A DNA stretch of 10,062 nt from an uncultured Eubacteriaceae bacterium (GCA_937905915.1 CALCVR010000014.1:1-10062); one strand, 5' to 3'; counted from the stretch's first letter, positions 1 to 6,830 are shown. A program made the numbers and translations. Notes: a model not told the origin generated them from the letters alone.

Positions 1-429
1 CGCTCTCCACTCCATCTCCCGCTCCAGCTGACCAGTAGAAGGGTCCAATCGTTCCTCTACTACGGAAAACCCTTCCCTTTGGTAGAACGACACCGCCCGT
101 TTATTTTTCACATACACCGCCAACCGAAGACAACTATGTCGCTTTTTGGCAGATTCTATCAGCCTATGCCCAATGCCTTGTCCCCGCCTCGACGCATCCA
201 CAAACAGGCCGGCAATCCAATTCCCGCTAAGGCCCAGGAAAGCAAAGATGTTCTCCCCTTCCGTCCATACCAATAATTCCGACTGGGGAATGGCCTCCCG
301 CACCTGCCGGCGGTGGGATTCCCAATAGCCTGGATCTACAAAAGGATGCGCTTGTTGATTGGATGAAAACCAGATGTCCATAATCTGATCCAATTTTTGT
401 TCTGTCCAATGGGTGATGGTGGTGATCAT
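1..429 (-). CDS. GNAT family N-acetyltransferase, YjaB-like (3' end cut by window edge)
   Basis: The minus-strand frame stays open from the ATG at 429 to the window edge, giving 143 residues without a stop; a few C-terminal residues are missing. The protein has the GNAT order: an N-terminal helix region (QIMDIWFSSNQQAHPFV), a strand ending in FLGLSG, the acetyl-CoA pyrophosphate loop RRGQGIG (about residues 79-85, fitting R/Q-x-x-G-x-G/A), and a C-terminal NKRAVSFYQREGF segment typical of the family. The layout resembles E. coli YjaB, whose length is about 147 residues. The likely activity is acetyl transfer from acetyl-CoA to an amine; the substrate cannot be read. The ribosome binding site AAAGGAG overlaps the last two codons and stop of mnmA, and only 4 nt separate that stop from this ATG, so the two are probably co-transcribed and translationally coupled. 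Family call strong, substrate unknown. Confidence 0.88.
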   Translation of the reverse strand, partial: MITTITHWTEQKLDQIMDIWFSSNQQAHPFVDPGYWESHRRQVREAIPQSELLVWTEGENIFAFLGLSGNWIAGLFVDASRRGQGIGHRLIESAKKRHSCLRLAVYVKNKRAVSFYQREGFSVVEERLDPSTGQLEREMEWRA

Positions 430-433
430 ACGG

Positions 434-1501
434 TTACTCCTTTAGCGGAAGGGCTTCTATAATTCGTCCACCGCCCAATACCAGATCTTCCTGGTAAAAA
501 ACCGCGGCTTGTCCCGGCGTCACCGCCCGGATGGGAGCGTCAAACAGCACCTGTACTTTTCCATCTTCCAAGGGAACAAGGCGTGCCGGCGTAAGACGCG
601 ACTGATACCGCACCATGACCTGTACGTTTATTTCTCCCTGAGGCCGGTCAAAGGGGATGAAGTTGACTTGGTCGGCCACCAGACCGGCAAAGTACTCCTT
701 CCCTCCTTCCACCAAGACCACCTGATTTTTCTCCGGGTCGATGCCGCGCACATACATAGGCTTTCCAAATGCCATCCCCAGTCCTTTGCGTTGGCCTACG
801 GTGTAATACAAAATCCCCTTATGCTTTCCCAAGACCGTTCCGTTTTCATCTACAAAATCCCCTGGAGGCGTTGTCCTGCCTGCGTAATCTTGAATAAAAT
901 GGGCATAATCGTCATCTGGAATAAAACAGATTTCCTGGCTGTCCGGCTTATGGGCCACAGGTAGACGATATGCTTCGGCTAGACGCCGGATTTCCTCCTT
1001 CTCATACCTACAAAGGGGCAACACCGTATGGGCAAGCTGATCCTGGGTGAGATGGTACAGCACATAGCTTTGATCTTTGCCTACCGGCGCCCTCTTTAAA
1101 AGGTATCGATCCTTCTCCTTTTCAATGGAGGCATAATGCCCTGTGGCAATCTTATGGTATCCCAACTCCTGTGCCTTCTCCAGCATAGCGCCAAACTTAA
1201 TGGTACGGTTGCACGCCACACAGGGGTTTGGCGTCCTGCCGTGGAGATATTCTTCCACAAAATAATCAATGACATGCCGGGAAAACGGTCCTGTAAGATC
1301 CACCACATAATGGGCAATTCCCAACTTCTCAGCCACACGTCTTGCATCCTCGGCTTCGTCGGGCTGTCCATCCGCACAGCAGCTTTGCGGCTTTAGTTTT
1401 AACGTAACGCCCGCTACGTCGTATCCTTGTTCCAGCAGGAGCGCTGCGGCCACTGAGCTGTCTACGCCTCCGCTCATCCCGACCATTACCTTTTCTGCCA
1501 T
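434..1501 (-). CDS. mnmA: tRNA-specific 2-thiouridylase MnmA
   Basis: This is a 355-residue MnmA, close to the usual length of about 360. MnmA adenylates and thiolates U34 of tRNA-Lys, -Glu and -Gln in the cytoplasm to give 2-thiouridine, taking sulfur from a cysteine desulfurase relay. Visible motifs are the ATP-pyrophosphatase P-loop SGGVDSS (residues 10-16), the catalytic cysteine in PCVACN (C97), the second active-site cysteine in SQEICFI (C192), TGHYA (120-124), GKDQSYVLY (141-149) and TVGQRKGLG (234-242). The reading frame extends 22 codons further upstream, to 1567, but the ATG at 1501 is preferred: the protein then begins MAEKVMVGMSGG, as in homologues, and AAAGGGGGAAC lies just upstream. 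The CYTH gene ends 75 bp upstream and a promoter-like sequence lies in that gap, so mnmA may have its own transcription start as well as read-through. The GNAT gene follows after 4 nt. Confidence 0.97.
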   Translation of the reverse strand: MAEKVMVGMSGGVDSSVAAALLLEQGYDVAGVTLKLKPQSCCADGQPDEAEDARRVAEKLGIAHYVVDLTGPFSRHVIDYFVEEYLHGRTPNPCVACNRTIKFGAMLEKAQELGYHKIATGHYASIEKEKDRYLLKRAPVGKDQSYVLYHLTQDQLAHTVLPLCRYEKEEIRRLAEAYRLPVAHKPDSQEICFIPDDDYAHFIQDYAGRTTPPGDFVDENGTVLGKHKGILYYTVGQRKGLGMAFGKPMYVRGIDPEKNQVVLVEGGKEYFAGLVADQVNFIPFDRPQGEINVQVMVRYQSRLTPARLVPLEDGKVQVLFDAPIRAVTPGQAAVFYQEDLVLGGGRIIEALPLKE

Positions 1502-1544
1502 GGCAGTTCCCCCTTTGCGTCTCGATGGACGATTGGTTTTTGCT

Positions 1545-1574
1545 ATGATAGCACAGGATTTACACACTTGTCCA
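1545..1574 (-). promoter_or_regulatory. Candidate sigma-A promoter for mnmA
   Basis: On the minus strand TGGACA (1574-1569) is followed after 18 nt by TATCAT (1550-1545), each one mismatch from consensus. TGC immediately before the -10 gives an extended -10. It sits between the CYTH stop and the mnmA start, which suits an internal promoter. Sequence match only. Confidence 0.45.
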
Positions 1575-1576
1575 GG

Positions 1577-2227
1577 TTAGTCAACCTCTTTCCCATCCAG
1601 CAGCATGAGAATCCGCGCGTATTTACTGCGGGGTTCTGGACAAAGACGATACCTCTCCACGCATTGCTCTCCAAACTGCTTGAGCTCTTGTTCGGTGCCC
1701 TCTAAAAGCTCCAATTCCAGTTCACAAATGGAAGCTTGTCTTTTGTTTGCACACAAATGTCCTTTATCTAAGCACAAATCCACCCGTATTCCCTTCCATT
1801 GCAGCTCGGCGCCACAACGGATAAAATCAGTGCGTCCCACTTCCTGGACGCCATACTGTTTTAAAAGCTCTAAAATAGGAACCAGCAGATCCATAGCGTC
1901 GCTGCTTTGAATATCGCCCTGAAGAAACATCTCCGGACGAGGAAGTTCATCCGGCTGCGTTACATTCCATTCCAGACGCCGGGAAGAAGCCCCTTTTTCT
2001 TCCTTGCTTTTATTTCGTTTGATGGTTGCTACGTATTGATTCCCTTCCAGACGCACTCGGTAAGCCGCTCCCATCCGGCGAAGGTGCCCCTCCGGCGTAT
2101 CGTAATACACAGCCAGCATCCGTTTTTCCCAAAAGGGTTCCCTCATCATCTGGGTCAAGTAAGAGGAATGTTTGAGCTTTTTCCACTTTGTTTCATCCTC
2201 CACTTTGTATTTGAGTTCGATCTCCAT
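1577..2227 (-). CDS. CYTH-domain (triphosphate tunnel metalloenzyme) protein
   Basis: This 216-residue protein belongs to the CYTH/TTM superfamily, which holds thiamine-triphosphatases, inorganic tripolyphosphatases and class IV adenylyl cyclases built on an eight-stranded beta tunnel. The signature ExExK is at the N terminus (E2, E4, K6 in MEIELKYKV). Further tunnel residues appear in order: YYDTP (41-45), YRVRL (56-60), ATIKR (67-71), RRLEW (83-87), DFIR (134-137), VDLCLDKG (149-156), the acidic strand CELELELLEG (168-177) and SKYARIL (201-207). A Clostridial member is most likely an inorganic tripolyphosphatase or general NTPase; the substrate is not readable. The open frame extends to 2287, but the ATG at 2227 is chosen because it puts ExExK at the start, as in the family, and has AAAGGA 8 nt upstream. 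It may form a unit with mnmA and the GNAT gene, 75 bp downstream. Confidence 0.87.
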   Translation of the reverse strand: MEIELKYKVEDETKWKKLKHSSYLTQMMREPFWEKRMLAVYYDTPEGHLRRMGAAYRVRLEGNQYVATIKRNKSKEEKGASSRRLEWNVTQPDELPRPEMFLQGDIQSSDAMDLLVPILELLKQYGVQEVGRTDFIRCGAELQWKGIRVDLCLDKGHLCANKRQASICELELELLEGTEQELKQFGEQCVERYRLCPEPRSKYARILMLLDGKEVD

Positions 2228-2458
2228 TTTCATCATCCTTTCTATGGATTCCTTCAACTGATTTTTTGTGTCTCGCTCAGCGGACAAATAGAAAAACTCC
2301 TCTTTTATGATGGGTATCTTCCTCTGGTTTTCAACGATAAAAGATTGGGAAATTTATTTGACCGTTCCTGAGTATGGCCTATTTTTTATGTTATGCCTCT
2401 ATTTTTATGCACTAACGTCATTTATAGGAAATGGTTTTTTCCATTCAGGGGCGAATTA
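2228..2458. other. Divergent intergenic spacer upstream of the CYTH gene
   Basis: AT-rich spacer between the CYTH gene and the cassette promoter on the other strand. The open frame running back from CYTH to 2287 is judged non-coding. No convincing promoter for the CYTH gene was found; the best match, TTGAAA with CATAAA at 19-nt spacing on the minus strand, is weak. Nothing else is supported here. Confidence 0.5.
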
Positions 2459-2487
2459 TTGACATTGGTTGTGAATTCTAATATCAT
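2459..2487 (+). promoter_or_regulatory. Sigma-A promoter of the polysaccharide cassette
   Basis: TTGACA (2459-2464) and TATCAT (2482-2487) are separated by exactly 17 nt: a perfect -35 and a -10 with one mismatch. Transcription would start near 2493-2495, giving a leader of about 120 nt before the ATG at 2613. Confidence 0.78.
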
Positions 2488-2491
2488 TAAA

Positions 2492-2580
2492 AGGAAATAC
2501 TTTATTTTAGTGTTGTGTCCGGGTGATCCATACACCCGGCCTTCTTTATGAATTATACCATGTCTCATCCGGTATTTCCT
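2492..2580 (+). promoter_or_regulatory. Structured 5' leader with long-range closing stem (candidate cis-regulatory RNA)
   Basis: AGGAAATAC (2492-2500) is perfectly complementary to GTATTTCCT (2572-2580), so the very 5' end of the predicted transcript can close a loop of about 70 nt, as the P1 stem of a riboswitch does. Inside, CCGGGTG (2519-2525) pairs with CACCCGG (2533-2539) across a 7-nt loop and is followed by a pyrimidine-rich run (CCTTCTTT) resembling a weak terminator. CCGGGTG can instead pair with CATCCGG (2566-2572) with one G-U pair, and that pairing would compete with the closing stem. The complementarity is seen directly; regulatory function is inferred. No known riboswitch class was recognised. 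Confidence 0.42.
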
Positions 2581-2612
2581 AGGGCTACCTTTAAAAACCA
2601 AGGAGGATCATC

Positions 2613-4106
2613 ATGTACGAACAGAATAGTTCCACAGCGCCAAGCCCCACCACCTTTCGCTATTTCCGACAGCTCAAAAAATCCTGGTGGATTCCTACCA
2701 TCTTATTGGTTATCCTGGCGGTAGCAGGCTTCTTATTCGCCCAGCTCACTTATAAGCCTACCTATTCGTCCACCGGTTCCTTCTGGTTACAGCTTTACAG
2801 CCAAGACAGCGAAGGCAATCCGAAATTGGTCATGAGTGATATCCAAGCTGCCACTGGTCTAGCCCAAACCTACCAGTACTTTTTAACTGGTGCGGATACG
2901 ATTGATTATGTGTTGGAACAGACCGGTTTGGATTTGCAGCCTTCGGCTGTGAAAAAAATGGTATCCATCAGCCAGGCCACAGGCAGTGTATTGGAATTGA
3001 AGGTTACGGCATCTGATCCGGACACCGCCTATCGTCTGGCTGTAGCCTATATGGACGCTATCGATATTGTGGTCAACCCTAAGAACGATAATTCCTCCGG
3101 TTCCGGTACTGCCTTTATTAACTCTGTGCAGAAAATCCAGCCCCGTATGGCTCAGAGTCCTAATCCCGATTATAAGAAAATCTTATATCCTACCGCCGGC
3201 GCTCTGCTTGGCTTGGCCATTGGTCTCTTTTTGGTTTGGATCCTCACCCGCTTCTCCCATACGGTTCAGAGCGAAGAGGATGTTTATGACCTACTACCGG
3301 TTAAACTGCTTACTACGATTCCCACCATCAGCTCTAGGAGCCGTTCCAAAAAGGGAGATTCCAGTTTATTGATCTCTCCCCGATCGGATTTCTCCTATGT
3401 AGAGTCCTATAAGAGTCTGCGGGTGCGTGTGGAAAATTTAGCTGCCCAACGGGGGTATAAAAAGTTCATTGTCACCAGCACCCTAGCCGACGAAGGCAAA
3501 TCCACCGTGGCGGCAAATCTTGCCATCGCCTTGGCCCAGAAAGGAAAAAAGGTGCTGTTGATGGATGTGGACTTGCGCCGTCCCACCCAACACAATTTAT
3601 TCCAACAGCCTACCTATCGTACAAAGGGTTTGTCCAATATTTTGACCGGCTCTGTCTATCCGATGGACGCCATCCATCAAAATGAAAAATACGGTGTCTC
3701 CGTCCTTTACAGCGGCAAAGCAACCGATCAAGCCTCTGAACTCATTGGCAACGACCTTATGCAGGAATTCTTTAAGATTGTAGAACCCAATTTTGACTTT
3801 ATTATCATTGATACTCCACCGGCTCACGTGGTATCCGATGCCATGACCATGCGTCGCTTTGCCGACGCCACTATTTTGGTCATCCGCCAGGATTTCACCC
3901 CCTCTAACACCATCCGCCATACTTTGGATGACTTGGATTCCGATGAAACCCCGGTGATCGGCTGTGTACTCAACGGTGTGACACGTCCCAACCGCCTGCT
4001 TGGATATGGCCGGTACGGTTCTACCTATTATTATGGTTATCGCGAATCGGATTCCTCCCCATCCCAAGGTTCTAAAAAGAGTCACCGAAATACTCGAAAC
4101 GGATAA
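2613..4106 (+). CDS. Wzz-type chain-length regulator fused to a BY-kinase (polysaccharide co-polymerase/tyrosine autokinase)
   Basis: This 497-residue membrane protein joins the two halves that many Firmicutes encode separately (CpsC/CapA and CpsD/CapB). The Wzz part has membrane segments at about 27-46 and 192-212 around an extracytoplasmic domain, with a proline-containing stretch before the glycine-rich second segment. The cytoplasmic kinase part has the ESYKSLRVRVENL helix (264-276), Walker A ADEGKST (292-298, K296), Walker A' LLMDVDLR (315-322, D318 and D320), Walker B FIIIDTPP (396-403, D400) and a C-terminal tyrosine cluster (Y465, Y468, Y472-474, Y476), the usual autophosphorylation site. 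Such proteins set the length and export of capsule or exopolysaccharide through phosphorylation cycles. AAGGAGG 6 nt upstream fixes the start. The PPNP-ELL-like motif of kinases is altered (GKATDQASELIG, 368-379). The glycosyltransferase gene follows after 26 nt. Confidence 0.93.
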   Translation: MYEQNSSTAPSPTTFRYFRQLKKSWWIPTILLVILAVAGFLFAQLTYKPTYSSTGSFWLQLYSQDSEGNPKLVMSDIQAATGLAQTYQYFLTGADTIDYVLEQTGLDLQPSAVKKMVSISQATGSVLELKVTASDPDTAYRLAVAYMDAIDIVVNPKNDNSSGSGTAFINSVQKIQPRMAQSPNPDYKKILYPTAGALLGLAIGLFLVWILTRFSHTVQSEEDVYDLLPVKLLTTIPTISSRSRSKKGDSSLLISPRSDFSYVESYKSLRVRVENLAAQRGYKKFIVTSTLADEGKSTVAANLAIALAQKGKKVLLMDVDLRRPTQHNLFQQPTYRTKGLSNILTGSVYPMDAIHQNEKYGVSVLYSGKATDQASELIGNDLMQEFFKIVEPNFDFIIIDTPPAHVVSDAMTMRRFADATILVIRQDFTPSNTIRHTLDDLDSDETPVIGCVLNGVTRPNRLLGYGRYGSTYYYGYRESDSSPSQGSKKSHRNTRNG

Positions 4107-4132
4107 TAGTCTCACCTGGGGAGGATTTTACA

Positions 4133-5332
4133 ATGCTAAAAATGGCTTTTTTCCACGATCATCCTATGATCCAGGATGATGAGGGCAATTACTATGCTCT
4201 CAATTTGCCCTATACCCTATGGCGGGATCGGTATCTCCCTTGCTTTGACCGCATCACAGTGGTGTGCCGATTAAAAGACAGCTCCTCCATGACGCCGGCT
4301 CAGAAAAAAGGATACAGCCGGGCCGACGGCCCCAATGTAACGGTGCGTCCGGCTGTGGCCTATCACAGCCCCCCCGACGCAGCGCTCCATCACAAGGAAG
4401 TCATACGGCATATCCGGGAGGTTTTGTCCCAAGTAGACTGTGCCGTCATCCGTATGCCCAGCGTCATCGGCGCCCTGGCTTGCCGTGAGGCCATCCGCAT
4501 GGGCAAACCTTGGGCCCTGGAAGAGGTGGCTTGCGCGTGGGATTCCTTGTGGAATTACGGACGCCTTTCGGGTAAATTTTTTGCCCCGGTCATGTTCCTT
4601 GTCAACCGGCACTACGCTAAAAAAGCGCCGCGGGTGGTCTATGTCACACAAAATTTCCTTCAGGGACGGTACCCTTCCCGCGGCATCCAGACCGGCGTCT
4701 CCAATGTATTTATCAATGCCCCTGGTCCGGAAGCGCTAAAACGGCGTCTGAAACGCATTGAGAGCCGTCCTACTCCCCTTCAGTTTGGCCTGATGGGATC
4801 GCTTGACGTCCATTTTAAGGGGCACGAAACAGCCCTTAAGGCTTTAAGTTCCGTCAAGGATCAGCTTCCTCCTTTTCAGTTACGGTTCTTAGGTGGGGGA
4901 GATCCCGAGCATTGGAAGCCTTTGGTGCAGTCCCTAGGCCTTACCGATCAAGTGGTATTCTGCGGCACCCTTCCGGCGGGCGAGGCTGTCCTCAATTGGA
5001 TGGATGAAACCGACATCTATCTTTGCCCCAGCCTTCAGGAAGGGCTTCCCAGAGGATTAGTAGAGGCTATGAGCCGGGGTTGTCCCTCTTTAGGCGCCGT
5101 CACAGGCGGCATTCCCGAACTCTTGGGGGATGCTTATCTTCATCCCAAAAAGAATTGGCGTAGGTTGGCCGATCAAATTGTCCGTCTCGTCCAGCATCCA
5201 GAGGAAATGGAACAATGCGCCAAGGATAATTCCGCTGTTGCCGCTACCTTTTCAAAAGAAGTTTTGGATCAAAAGCGTTCGGCCTTCTGGAAGGCATATG
5301 CCCAGGAAGTAAAGGAAGGACTTGCAGAATAA
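4133..5332 (+). CDS. GT4-family glycosyltransferase (capsule/exopolysaccharide type)
   Basis: This 399-residue GT-B glycosyltransferase is likely to add a sugar from a nucleotide-sugar donor to a lipid-linked glycan at the cytoplasmic face of the membrane. The N-terminal half begins FFHDHPMIQDDEGNYYAL and continues DRITVVCRL, as in capsule-locus members of this family. The C-terminal half is a glycosyl transferases group 1 domain: FGLMGSLDVHFKGHETAL (218-235), LRFLGGGDPE (250-259), VVFCGTLP (274-281), and the EX7E motif EGLPRGLVE (E303 to E311) followed by a GGIPELLGD loop (325-333). No signal peptide or obvious membrane span is present. GGGGAGG lies 8 nt before the ATG. It sits 26 nt after the Wzz/BY-kinase gene and ends just before a strong terminator, so the two form one transcript. 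Donor and acceptor cannot be deduced. Confidence 0.93.
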   Translation: MLKMAFFHDHPMIQDDEGNYYALNLPYTLWRDRYLPCFDRITVVCRLKDSSSMTPAQKKGYSRADGPNVTVRPAVAYHSPPDAALHHKEVIRHIREVLSQVDCAVIRMPSVIGALACREAIRMGKPWALEEVACAWDSLWNYGRLSGKFFAPVMFLVNRHYAKKAPRVVYVTQNFLQGRYPSRGIQTGVSNVFINAPGPEALKRRLKRIESRPTPLQFGLMGSLDVHFKGHETALKALSSVKDQLPPFQLRFLGGGDPEHWKPLVQSLGLTDQVVFCGTLPAGEAVLNWMDETDIYLCPSLQEGLPRGLVEAMSRGCPSLGAVTGGIPELLGDAYLHPKKNWRRLADQIVRLVQHPEEMEQCAKDNSAVAATFSKEVLDQKRSAFWKAYAQEVKEGLAE

Positions 5333-5370
5333 CCTTCCGATGGATTTCACTCAAATTGATAGGATACTTT

Positions 5371-5400
5371 AGCCGTCAGGTTGATCCTGACGGCTTTTTT
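5371..5400 (+). terminator. Rho-independent terminator of the polysaccharide cassette
   Basis: AGCCGTCAGG (5371-5380) pairs perfectly with CCTGACGGCT (5386-5395) across the 5-nt loop TTGAT, and the stem runs into six T residues (5395-5400). It lies 39 bp after the glycosyltransferase stop. Confidence 0.95.
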
Positions 5401-5408
5401 GCGTCTGA

Positions 5409-5440
5409 TTTTCCACAGGATACTCGCAAACTGTGGAAAA
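5409..5440. repeat. 10-bp perfect inverted repeat with DnaA-box-like arms
   Basis: TTTTCCACAG (5409-5418) and CTGTGGAAAA (5431-5440) are exact reverse complements around a 12-nt centre. Each arm contains TTTTCCACA, which fits the relaxed DnaA-box consensus TTWTNCACA. It is not followed by a T-run, so it does not look like a second terminator. Function unknown: operator, DnaA site or fortuitous. Confidence 0.6.
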
Positions 5441-5520
5441 CTCGGCCGTCTTTTCACACTGCACTATTATAATTAGAATTATTCCTCTTTTCCTTGACCA
5501 CTGCCATGTTAGTCACTCTA

Positions 5521-5567
5521 CCTTTTTCCTCCCGATCAAGCGCGACGTGGCGGCAGACCCTGTCCAC
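5521..5567 (+). repeat. Imperfect ~48-nt repeat, copy 1
   Basis: This unit begins CCTTTTTCC and ends CTGTCCAC, with the core GCGACGTGGCGGC. Its 3' 31 nt differ from copy 2 at only three positions, all transitions (C/T, A/G, C/T); the 5' part carries one indel and a few changes. GTGG...CCAC with CAG...CTG inside can form a small hairpin. The spacer between the cassette terminator and gpr is GC-richer here than elsewhere. Confidence 0.7.
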
Positions 5568-5593
5568 TTTGATAGGTACCGGGCGCTCTCTTT

Positions 5594-5641
5594 CCTTTTT
5601 CCCTTCCGGCCAAGTGCGACGTGGCGGCGGACTCTGTCCAC
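5594..5641 (+). repeat. Imperfect ~48-nt repeat, copy 2
   Basis: Second copy, 73 nt downstream of copy 1. Here the flank extends the pairing: GACGTGG (5618-5624) matches CCACGTC (5638-5644). A competing stem GGCGGAC (5626-5632) with GTCCGCC (5642-5648) is also possible. The A-to-G change within the CAG/CTG helix keeps pairing as G-U. It lies about 80 bp before the gpr start and may be in its leader or promoter region. Confidence 0.7.
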
Positions 5642-5719
5642 GTCCGCCGTATATTTTCCTTTTTCTTTGCCAACAATAGGAGTATCTTATATCTTTTTCT
5701 TCACAGGAGGTACTCCTCT

Positions 5720-6607
5720 ATGATCTTTCGCACCGATTTGGCCGTGGAATGCCGGGAGCTGGCGGGAAAATCCCTGCCCGACGGCGTTCGCTACCACGAG
5801 GAAATAAAGGACGATATTAAAACCATCTCCATGCACATCCAAAATAAGCAAGGAAGCGAAGCCCTTGGAAAACCCCAAGGACATTACTTGACGGTGGAAA
5901 CCCCTCCCTTTTCAGAGGCTGGAGAAGATATCGATTCCCGCCTTACAGCAGTATCACAAGCCCTTTCTTCTCTTTTGCCCAAGGAAGGTTGTATTCTAGT
6001 AGTAGGGCTGGGCAACTCCGCCATCACGCCCGATGCCTTAGGCCCCCGTACGGCGTCCAAAGTCTTGGCCACCCGCCATTTAAAAGGGGAATTTGTCCGG
6101 GCAGCCGGTTTGGACGGCCTCCGTTCGGTGGCGGTATTGGCCCCCGGCGTGCTGGGCCAGACCGGCATGGAAACTGGAGAACTTCTAGCAGGCGTTGTAC
6201 AGCGCATTCACCCTTCGGCTGTCATCGCCGTAGATGCTTTGGCCTCCCGCAGCTTAAATCGTCTAGGCTGTACGGTACAGCTATCCGACACCGGCATCAC
6301 GCCAGGCGCTGGCGTAGGCAATCGCCGGGCTCTTATTAACCGGGAATCTTTGGGAGTACCTGTCATCGCTATGGGCGTCCCCACAGTGGTGGATGCCCTT
6401 ACTTTGGCTGCTGATCTCACCCATCCCATGCCGGAAGATGAACCTGCTGTCCGTAAAAAAATAGAACCTCAGGGGCGTGGGATGGTAGTTACTCCCAAGG
6501 AAATCGATCTGCTCATCGATCGTGCCGCCTTCCTATTGTCGCTCTCCATCAATGCCGCTTTACAGCCTACCCTATCTCCTCAGGACTTAGTAGCACTGGT
6601 CTCTTAA
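5720..6607 (+). CDS. gpr: Germination protease GPR (spore SASP endopeptidase)
   Basis: This 295-residue protein matches GPR, the peptidase family A25 enzyme made as a zymogen in the forespore that cleaves small acid-soluble spore proteins when the spore germinates. Seen in order: the processing-site motif RTDLAVE (4-10); GKPQGHYLTVE (50-60); GLGNSAITPDALGP (96-109) with the putative catalytic D105; APGVLGQTGMET (141-152); AVDALASRS (170-178) with the second catalytic aspartate D172; SDTGITPGAGVGN (189-201); GVPVIAMGVPTVVDA (212-226); and MVVTPKEID (255-263). It is shorter than the Bacillus enzyme (about 370), mainly at the ends. The frame is open upstream to 5621, but AGGAGG at 5705-5710, 9 nt before the ATG at 5720, fixes the start. 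The prosegment is therefore only about six residues. No clear sigma-G promoter was found; a good TATAAT at 5468-5473 lacks a -35. Confidence 0.96.
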   Translation: MIFRTDLAVECRELAGKSLPDGVRYHEEIKDDIKTISMHIQNKQGSEALGKPQGHYLTVETPPFSEAGEDIDSRLTAVSQALSSLLPKEGCILVVGLGNSAITPDALGPRTASKVLATRHLKGEFVRAAGLDGLRSVAVLAPGVLGQTGMETGELLAGVVQRIHPSAVIAVDALASRSLNRLGCTVQLSDTGITPGAGVGNRRALINRESLGVPVIAMGVPTVVDALTLAADLTHPMPEDEPAVRKKIEPQGRGMVVTPKEIDLLIDRAAFLLSLSINAALQPTLSPQDLVALVS

Positions 6608-6745
6608 TAACCGGCCTTGATAAGGCCAAAAATCCAAAAATGCATATTGTGGTTATTGTCAGCTAATAGCACAATATATAGTATTAAAGCTATAGTTTCC
6701 TCAAACAAATCACAAAGTATACTGCCTAAACCGCTTGTATCCCCC

Positions 6746-6794
6746 TTGGTTTTGTGCAAGTTTTCATGCACAAATAGCAAGTTGCACAAACCAA
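6746..6794. repeat. Long inverted repeat I, 13 bp with one bulge and an alternative partner
   Basis: TTGGTTTTGTGCAA (6746-6759) pairs with TTGCACAAACCAA (6782-6794), leaving one bulged T, around a 22-nt loop. The same left arm, through TTTGTGCA (6751-6758), can pair with TGCACAAA (6767-6774) inside the loop. The two foldings exclude each other. No T-run follows directly. Confidence 0.6.
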
Positions 6795-6830
6795 GATCCC
6801 ATTTTTTTACACTTTCAAAAATGGGATCTT
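6793..6830. repeat. Perfect 14-bp inverted repeat II
   Basis: AAGATCCCATTTTT (6793-6806) is the exact reverse complement of AAAAATGGGATCTT (6817-6830), around a 10-nt loop. It abuts inverted repeat I, sharing two bases. Neither side has a T-run after the stem, so it is not a standard terminator in either direction. Confidence 0.7.

Noticed and set aside
1502..1567. 22-codon upstream extension of mnmA
   Set aside because: It covers the candidate promoter and is absent from the family; the ATG at 1501 has its own ribosome binding site and gives the normal N terminus.
5521..5641. Start of a CRISPR array
   Set aside because: Only two imperfect copies with an indel and substitutions, and no further repeat or cas gene.
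5621..5719. 33-codon upstream extension of gpr
   Set aside because: It would overlap repeat copy 2 and has no ribosome binding site; AGGAGG points to ATG 5720, which places RTDLAVE near the N terminus as expected.
5641..5719. Sigma-G type promoter for gpr
   Set aside because: GTATA at 5649-5653 with a weakly matching -10 near 5671 was the best pair, and it agrees too poorly to call.
5433..5723. Plus-strand open frame across the gpr upstream spacer
   Set aside because: It spans the nucleotide repeats with the two copies in different frames, and has no ribosome binding site; judged non-coding.
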